The translations under genes and the position numbers were made by a program. From assembly GCA_039720395.1 (NCBI GenBank), contig CM077831.1, forward strand, positions 6,552,003-6,616,002: DNA of 64,000 bases, read 5' to 3'. This DNA comes from Liquidambar formosana. Its lineage: Eukaryota; Streptophyta; Magnoliopsida; Saxifragales; Altingiaceae. The notes beneath the pieces are model-generated. The model worked only from the letters and a program-made list of their open reading frames with translations, did no database searches and had not been told where the DNA came from. Below are positions 57,953 to 64,000 of this stretch, in pieces (position 1 is the stretch's first letter; the number at the start of each line of letters is the position of its first letter).

Positions 57953-59428
57953 TAGTTGGTGTACACGTGCGTTGCACGTGAATTTTTTTGAGTTAAATTA
58001 TTTTTTTCAATAATGATAATAATTTTTTAAATTTAATAATTTTATCGTGCCTTTGCTTAAGACGAAAGCACTTTGATCACTCAATCCTTTACTTCTTTTG
58101 ATATGATTACTATTTTTTTTTTCATTATCTTTCCCAAATCATAGTGCTTAAAATTATCTTTGAAACTTCATTATACCTAGGTTCTTTGATATGATTTGAT
58201 TTCGATATATATATATATATATTTTCTTCATCGATGTGTGGTGGATCACTGCTTGTGATTTTATTTTTTTGGGCCTATACATTTTTTTTTTAAAAAAAAG
58301 ATTTTGAACTTTTTTTTTTTTTGGGTTGTGATCTAAGTTATTTTCTTTTCTTTTTGTTCTTTTTGGTTTGTTTTGTTTAGTTTGGTATTTTGGGTTTGCG
58401 GGTAGATATTGCAAAGTTTCATGAACCTCACAATTTGATAGGGACTTTTTTTAGTGGTTCATTAGACCTTCCTTTTTTATTTTCTTTTTTTCTTGTGCAT
58501 TCATTATTTTTTTTTTTTCTTTTTTGGGGGTTTTGTTTTGTTTTTGTTCAACCTTGCTTCTTTTTTAATTTTCCTTCAATTGAATTGTCTTTGATTCTTT
58601 TCTTTTTTTTGGTAATTTGACTTGATTATTTTCAAAAAATCAGAGATTAGATATGAATTCTCAACAAAATATGAAAATTATGCAACAACAGCAATTTAAA
58701 AGTTCAATAATGCAATTCAAGTTTTTTCTGATATGCAAATCCTTAGAAAATAATCAAAGATTATATGTGCTATTCAAAACTTTACTTATGCAATTCAAAG
58801 TTTTTTTTTTTTTTTTTTTTTTTTTTTTGGGCCTCTTAATCTGGGTTTTCATTTGTTTTTGTTCAAGCATAAGTCTTTTTATTTTCATTCAACTGATTCG
58901 TCTTTGATTATCTTCTTTTTATTACTAATTTTGCAATTCAAATAAAGATTTAAAAGTCCAATCATGCAATGCAGGTAGAGATTTAAATGTTTGTGCAGGC
59001 AAAGATTTAATTGTTTAAACATAATTTGTATATATGAGTCAAGTTTATTGAAAACTACATACAAGACAAAGCACCAGAAGAAAGGAGACGCAATGAAGGC
59101 ACATAAAAAATGCAGAAGAAGGAAGCAGTAGTTGTTCTTTCCTATGTTAGGTTTTATGATTTTTATAATGTGTTTCTATTTGTATTTATATGTTAACATT
59201 GTTAGGGTTTTACGAATTATAGTTTCCGTTTCCTTAGAATTCCTATTTGGGTTTGGTTTTATTTAATTATTATATGAATTATAGTTTCCTTAGAATTCTT
59301 ATTAAGGTATGTATCTTATATTGCTATATTTCCTATATATGCAGAAGTGTAGTTGTGTATTTAAAAATTAAAATAAGGGTATATTAGTCAATGCAAAGTT
59401 ATTCTGACATTCATCTTTTTATAAGTAG

Positions 59429-59440
<12 letters not shown>
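57951..59440. other. T-rich repeat block between TA microsatellites
   Basis: It starts beside (TA)n (57917-57950) with CTAGTTGGTGTACACGTGCG and ends at ATAAGTAGTATATATATA near 59430. A similar right end (TTTTAATAGTAGTATAGATA) occurs near 56955. Long T tracts are interspersed, for example 58801-58828. It is probably a worn transposon; no coding sequence is seen. Confidence 0.4.
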
Positions 59441-59459
<19 letters not shown>

Positions 59460-59888
59460 ATTTTATAAATATATTGAGAATAAAAAATATCTAAATAATG
59501 TGTCATCTAATACTTCACTACATATATGTATAAAACTCATCCTGGAGTCTTGAAAGAGTGCAAGAAAAGAAGAAATTGCTTAGGGAAAGGCATTCTTCGT
59601 TAAGATTTTTAAGTATTTTCTTTATTTCTTCTCATTCTTCCAAAAACCAAGCAAAGTTCAACGAAAAAGATGCTTTCACACGTCAGTCATTGGAAAAATA
59701 GCCATTTTTTTCAACTATATATGAGCTTTTATTTCAGACACAACATGATGCTAATAAAAGTGATGAGAACCATAATGTACCATGTGATGCTTCCAAAGTT
59801 CCATAAATGTTTAGCTGCTTTCATTCCCAATGATTACATTACTCTTTTAAGAAGATATCCTATCTTTTTAAAATTATAAACCTAATCT

Positions 59889-59910
59889 CCCCCCCCCCCC
59901 CCCCCCCCCC
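59889..59910. repeat. Poly-C tract (22 C)
   Basis: An uninterrupted run of 22 C. Confidence 0.95.
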
Positions 59911-59940
59911 AATATCTATGTTTTTTAACTACAAACCTAA

Positions 59941-59972
<32 letters not shown>

Positions 59973-59974
<2 letters not shown>

Positions 59975-60583
59975 GATCGGCAAGAAGATGCAAATTTTAT
60001 TAAAAGAAAGAAATACAAAATTGGATGAGAAGTCCAACAAAGAAGAGAAGAAAAACTAACAAAAGAAAGAACAACTATCCACAAATTGCCTTCCAATTAG
60101 ACATAATTACAAACAAAGGAACAACATTAAACTCCTTAGTAACTGAAGCCCAAAGCGAGGCCAAAAAAAATTCCCCATCCCAAATCTTACCAAACTCCAC
60201 AACCCGATCCTCAAAGATTCTGGAATTTTTCTCTAACCACAACACCCAGAAAACCACAAGAACTGCACATCTCCAAAGCACCACCCCTCTTTTACTCTTC
60301 CCAAAACAGCCATAATGAATAACAAGCATATCTAAAGAAGAAGCTGGAGAAACCCAACAAACCCCAGCCAAAAGGAAGAGCCTCTGCCACAAAAATCTAG
60401 CACCCTGGCAGTGTAAGAAGAGGTGATCAATACTCTCAGCATCAAGCCTACACACGATACACCACTGAGGAAGCAAACGACGATTGGGTCTCCTTCTTTG
60501 AGACATGTCATTAGTATTAATTCTCTTAAGAGCAACAGACCACACAAAAACCTTGACTTTCAAAGGCACCTTAGATTTCCAAA

Positions 60584-60587
<4 letters not shown>
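59973..60587 (-). mobile_element. 5'-truncated LINE 3' end (zf-RVT) inserted in a CT microsatellite
   Basis: The open frame 60587-60075 reads MVWKSKVPLKVKVFVWSVAL, INTNDMSQRRRPNRRLLPQW, CIVCRLDAESIDHLFLHC, and then WVLWLEKNSRIFEDRVVEF. This is followed by 3' UTR to the GATCAAAA end at 59973. (CT)n lies on both sides (59943-59972 and 60588-60628). It is closely related to the copy at 37222-37935. The intact frame suggests recent insertion. Confidence 0.88.
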
Positions 60588-60628
<41 letters not shown>

Positions 60629-60630
<2 letters not shown>

Positions 60631-61314
60631 TCATTTAGTGTCCAGATTGAAAAGGATAGCTGTGTTTTTTGAAGTAGAAACCTAATATTCCCTTTCATCC
60701 CTCTCACTTAGTGTCCAGGATGGAAAGGATGGCCCAACAAGTTAAGCATCAAGTTTTTTCCTCTTACTCTCAATCTTGATCTCATAATGAATGAGGGAAG
60801 GGAAAGGAAAATTGTAAAAATGTCCTAAAGTCCATATTGTGTATTGAAAGATTCCATAGTAAAACTAGAGTCAAGTCTGAAAATGTTAAGGTTCTAAGTA
60901 TTGGAGTCATATTTCTGTCATGGGTTAGATCATTAAGAGCTTGAAGATTGAATCAAATCTGTGCATCATTAAGGACTTACTGCGAATTGCTTGAATCTCA
61001 TAGTTTAGGACGGTAAGAGACTTTGATGCCAGCACTATAATGACAAGGTGGATAGTAATGTTCCTTGATTTCACTTAACTTTAGAATAGTTTCGGGGGAT
61101 TGTTCTCAATGAAAGACAAGTTTTTATGGAGAGTTAGAGAAAGAAATCAATGGTAAAGTGGATCAAAGAAGGGAACAAATAATTTGATCAAAGAATTGTA
61201 GTCAAGTCTGTTCTTATTCTTCCATCCACCACGTTATACTCTTCACCAATAATAAGCAGCTTGAGTGAAGGTAATAAGCAGCTTGAGTGAAGTGTTGCTG
61301 GGAGGGTCAACCTC
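60629..61314. other. Unassigned intergenic stretch
   Basis: No gene is recognised. A 22-bp unit (TAATAAGCAGCTTGAGTGAA, then GG) is duplicated in tandem at about 61250-61292. Confidence 0.5.
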
Positions 61315-61933
61315 TGATGCAGTATAAGGTTAAAACCTTAACCTAGACTGCAATAAGGGCCCCAGGAAAGAGATTTTTTTAGGTTTAAAGGGCGCTGTGA
61401 ACAGTAACTGTGAACAGTAGTACCCTGTGAACAGTACCATGAACAGTAACTCTATAAAAAGAAATAAGAGAAAAGAGAAGAAAAAGAAGAAAGAAAGAGA
61501 TAAAACCCTAAACCACTAGGGTTTGTTTGAGATCCAAACACAAACACAAAGAAGAGTTCCACACTCAACTTAAAATAAATTTTATTCCATCAACTCTACT
61601 CTTATTAGAGCTATTACAAGCTTATTTATAGAGTTCTAATATGCTTGCTCCTCAAGTTAACTATGTCTCCTATTCCATCACTTTTCTAATTCTACTAGGG
61701 TTCTAATATAACTAGGCTTCTAATTATGACTTTCATACGTAATTAAACCCAACCCATTACAAAGACAAAAAAACATAAAGCCCATAAGGCTGGCCCATTC
61801 CCTTATAATAACAAAATTACTAAAATACCCTTACTACCTAATAAATATAAATCTGAACAATAAAAGAAATTAAGAGCTAGCAATCTTGTGAATAATACTA
61901 AGTCTTTTTTCTTTTTTAGTTGCTCCTGCATCA
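61315..61933 (-). repeat. 3' LTR of the gag-protease element (619 bp)
   Basis: The minus strand begins TGATGCAGGAGC and ends ACTGCATCA, so the ends are inverted TGATGCA/TGCATCA. Near its 3' end it contains a cluster of GTGAACAGTA-like words (61390-61450). ACCTC (61310-61314) would be the target duplication, but its partner lies outside the window. Confidence 0.8.
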
Positions 61934-62093
61934 TTCCCTCCAAGTGGGAAGAAGTTCAATCTCGAACTTTATTTTGAACCAAAGCAAACGATAAATTCCA
62001 TGGGTGGCGACGATGAGAAGGAACCCATAAATGTGGCTGCACTGGCATGCAAGAGAGTGGTTGAGATTGGAGGAGGACATTTGGTTGTTGACT

Positions 62094-63556
62094 TCAAATA
62101 AGGACAGTGCTAAAGTTGGCATCAATAAGCACTCTATTTTCCTTTTGCCAATGCCTGCCTAAAAGTATAACACAAGTATCAATGACACTCTCATAGCAAA
62201 AAATTGTCCCTTCGTACTGCCCCATCCTAATTGGAACCGCAACAATCTTGTCCAACACTTCCGGAGGTCCATGATTATACCCCATGACACCAATAGGATT
62301 TTCAACCTTAATATGAGGTAAATTCATGTGTCCCACAAACCTTGCTGAAATCAATTCACTGAGGACCCTCCATCAACAAAGACATGGGCAGAAACCTTGT
62401 TATCTTTGTGTGAGACAACTCCAACATGTCGAAACACATCTTCTTTCAATGTTGCCTTGATAAATTTGGACCCCACAGACTTCTTTTGAGACACATGAAC
62501 AGCAGCTATAGTATCCAGATGAACATAAAAATCGGCTGCATCATCATCTAAATCTTCTTCAATAAACAACTCTTCCACCATCTTTTCCTTGGAATCGGCT
62601 TGTGTATCTTCTTGTTTATCATTCTTTTCTTCAAGCATGCTCTCAAGAAGAGCCCTTTGTTGCCTTCAAGCCTCTCTATAAGGATAAGTCTTTGAATAAT
62701 GCCCAGTGCCCCCGCAAATAAAACAACTATCATTCTTATATCCCCTATTGTTTGTTGGCCTCATGGCGTGTGCTGGCTCTTGTTTTGTATCCATAACAAC
62801 AGATTTATTGGCTTCAACGCCCTTAGGCTTCTTCTCAAATTGCCCCCACAAGTATTTCATCTTCTGTTCAGAACCTCTTGCAAAAGAATGAGCAATATCT
62901 AGTGATCCAAACTCGTGACTTAAAAAGTCATATCGAATTTCAGCTCGTAAGCCATTAATATATCGCGCAATCCTTTGTTGATTCGATTCTTCAATTTGAC
63001 TTTGCAATGACAACTTATGAAATTCACGAGTATAGTCATCCATAGTCTTATCCCCTTGTCGTAAATTTTGTAAATTTTGAAGCTTGTATAACATATCTCT
63101 ATGAAAGTTTGAAGGAATGAATTGAGCAGTCATAATATCCTTCATCTCGCGCCAGGAAACAATTGGGTCAAGCCCATGGGAAATTCGTTGTTGAACAAAG
63201 TGTGTCCACCAAGTACTTGCGTATCCACGAAACTTGGTAGCTACAAGAGGTACCCTTCGATCATCAGGGATGGCTTTATATATGAACACATGCTCCACTT
63301 GATTTAGCCATTCAATAAAGGATTCTGGTTCAGATACTCCAGAAAATTCAGGCATATCAACCTTGATGCCATAGTCAGAATCTCAGTCCACCATTGGAAC
63401 AGCTTGTGGTACCACTATAGAAGGCGGTGGTGCCAATCCTTGTGGCTGATTTAAATTCCTTATTAGTTCCCTCATCTCAGTTTTAAATGAATCAAAGTCA
63501 GCCACCAAGTTTTTCATCTGCTGAGATAGAGCTTCAAATTCCTCTTTTTTCACCAT
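62094..63556 (-). pseudogene. Gag-protease of the gypsy element (broken frame)
   Basis: It starts at ATG 63556 (MVKKEEFEALSQQMKNLV). A TGA at 63385-63383 breaks the frame. It continues with the gag core (MPEFSGVSEPESFIEWLNQV, YASTWWTHFV, TAQFIPSNFHRDMLYKLQ, DDYTREFHKLS) to a zinc knuckle (CFICGGTGHYSKTY, with Tyr where the last Cys is expected). A second TGA lies at 62668-62666. An acidic linker (FIEEDLDDDAADFYVHLD) follows, then the aspartic-protease strand HVFVDGGSSVN. A single-base loss near 62352 shifts the frame, and the protease body resumes (ISARFVGHMNLP, DTCVILLGRHW) to about 62100. No RT follows. It is nonfunctional as it stands. Confidence 0.88.
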
Positions 63557-63610
63557 GATAACAAAATTTCAGCAGCAACTTCAACAAAATTTAGGCTCTA
63601 ATACCAAAAT

Positions 63611-64000
63611 TGATGCAATAAAAGGTTAAAACCTTAACCTAGAATACAATAAAGGCCCCAGGAAAAGAGATTGTTTTAGGTTTTAAGGGCGCTGTGTACA
63701 GTAACCATGAACAGTAGTATCCTGTGAACAGTACCTCTTATTTCTTTTTCTAGAGTTACTGTTGTTCACGGTACTGTTCACAGGGTACTACTGTTCATAG
63801 GCATGTTCACAGGTACTGTTCACAGTTATTATTCACAGCGCCCTTAAAACCTTAAAAAAATCTCTTTTCCTGGGGCCTTTATTGTAGTCTAGGTTAAGGT
63901 TTTAACCTTGTACTGCATCACTTTTAACTTTTTAAGAAGAGTTCCACACTCAACTTAAAATAACTTTTATTCCATCAACTCTACTCTTATTAGAACTATT
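63611..64000 (-). repeat. 5' LTR (partial) with inverted duplication
   Basis: 63611-63755 matches 61315-61460 directly. 63765-63919 is the reverse complement of the same segment (ending TACTGCATCA), after which normal LTR sequence resumes at about 63938. The LTR therefore contains a palindrome with arms of about 145 bp and a short spacer. Confidence 0.85.

Larger units (their letters stand above)
61315..64000 (-). mobile_element. Gag-protease-only Ty3-gypsy element (TR-GAG type), minus strand
   Basis: Read on the minus strand: a 5' LTR reaching the window edge (64000-63611, ending TGCATCA), a PBS-like TTGGTATTAGAGCC (complement of about 63594-63607), gag from 63556, protease to about 62094, a purine tract (CTTGGAGGGAA), and a 3' LTR from 61933 (TGATGCAGG) to 61315 (ACTGCATCA). 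The internal region is only about 1.68 kb and has no RT, RNase H or integrase. AGAAGAGTTCCACACTCAAC at 61550 and 63940 confirms that the two LTRs are direct copies. The element depends on partners for mobility and now has stops and a frameshift. Confidence 0.85.

Noticed and set aside
61390..61455. CRISPR-like array of short repeats
   Set aside because: The repeats are about 10 bp, unevenly spaced and inside an LTR of a plant retroelement.

Overview
The window is nuclear DNA of a flowering plant. It has two-exon and multi-exon genes split by kilobase-scale introns, plant-only families (a DUF1005 protein, a Gly/Pro-rich XYPPP-repeat protein), and a dense mix of plant L1-type LINEs, Ty1-copia and Ty3-gypsy remnants, tRNA-derived SINEs and TIR/MITE elements. 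Long (TA)n, (CT)n and poly-C/poly-G tracts are frequent. The species cannot be fixed from the sequence. The long TE-filled introns would fit a woody or basal-eudicot-like genome, but that is only an impression.

Three host genes are supported. (1) A plus-strand gene supplies seven exons (20124-31174) encoding the C-terminal 328 residues of an Arg/Glu-rich coiled-coil protein. Its 5' exons were not found, and one intron uses a GC donor. (2) A minus-strand DUF1005 gene has coding exons 36728-36121 and 34870-34183 (431 aa). It has a probable leader exon near 40445-40117 behind a TATA box, with a 3.3 kb leader intron. (3) A minus-strand Gly/Pro-rich protein gene has exons 57824-57485 and 52358-52123 (191 aa), separated by a 5.1 kb intron full of transposons.

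Everything else is repeat-derived. 1-1000: copia tail. 1130-4440: minus-strand LINE carrying a Harbinger-like element and a SINE. 4440-6870: little recognisable apart from a truncated retroposon with a 16-bp target duplication. 6880-17332: plus-strand LINE carrying a hAT-like element, a GATATATC-rich insert, a Tourist-like MITE and one more insert. 17809-18487: MITE with a nested solo LTR. 20.1-31.2 kb: gene 1, with gypsy, MULE-like, SINE and LINE insertions in its introns. 34.2-40.5 kb: gene 2, with a LINE tail and a SINE piece in its leader intron. 41-43.2 kb: a MITE and a long-TIR MULE-like element. 43.2-46.5 kb: 5'-truncated copia with a long 3' LTR. 46.5-48.65 kb: possible solo LTR. 48.7-51.2 kb: two more Harbinger-like elements. 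52.1-57.8 kb: gene 3. 58-60.6 kb: T-rich repeat and a LINE tail lodged in a CT microsatellite. 61315-64000: a gag-protease-only gypsy element whose right LTR carries an inverted duplication.

The host genes do not form a pathway that can be read from sequence. The most unusual content is in the mobile elements: three Harbinger-like elements that share ends but differ in their interiors, a gag-protease-only LTR element with a palindromic LTR, a MULE-like element with palindrome-studded arms, and six C/G homopolymers of 19-41 bases.
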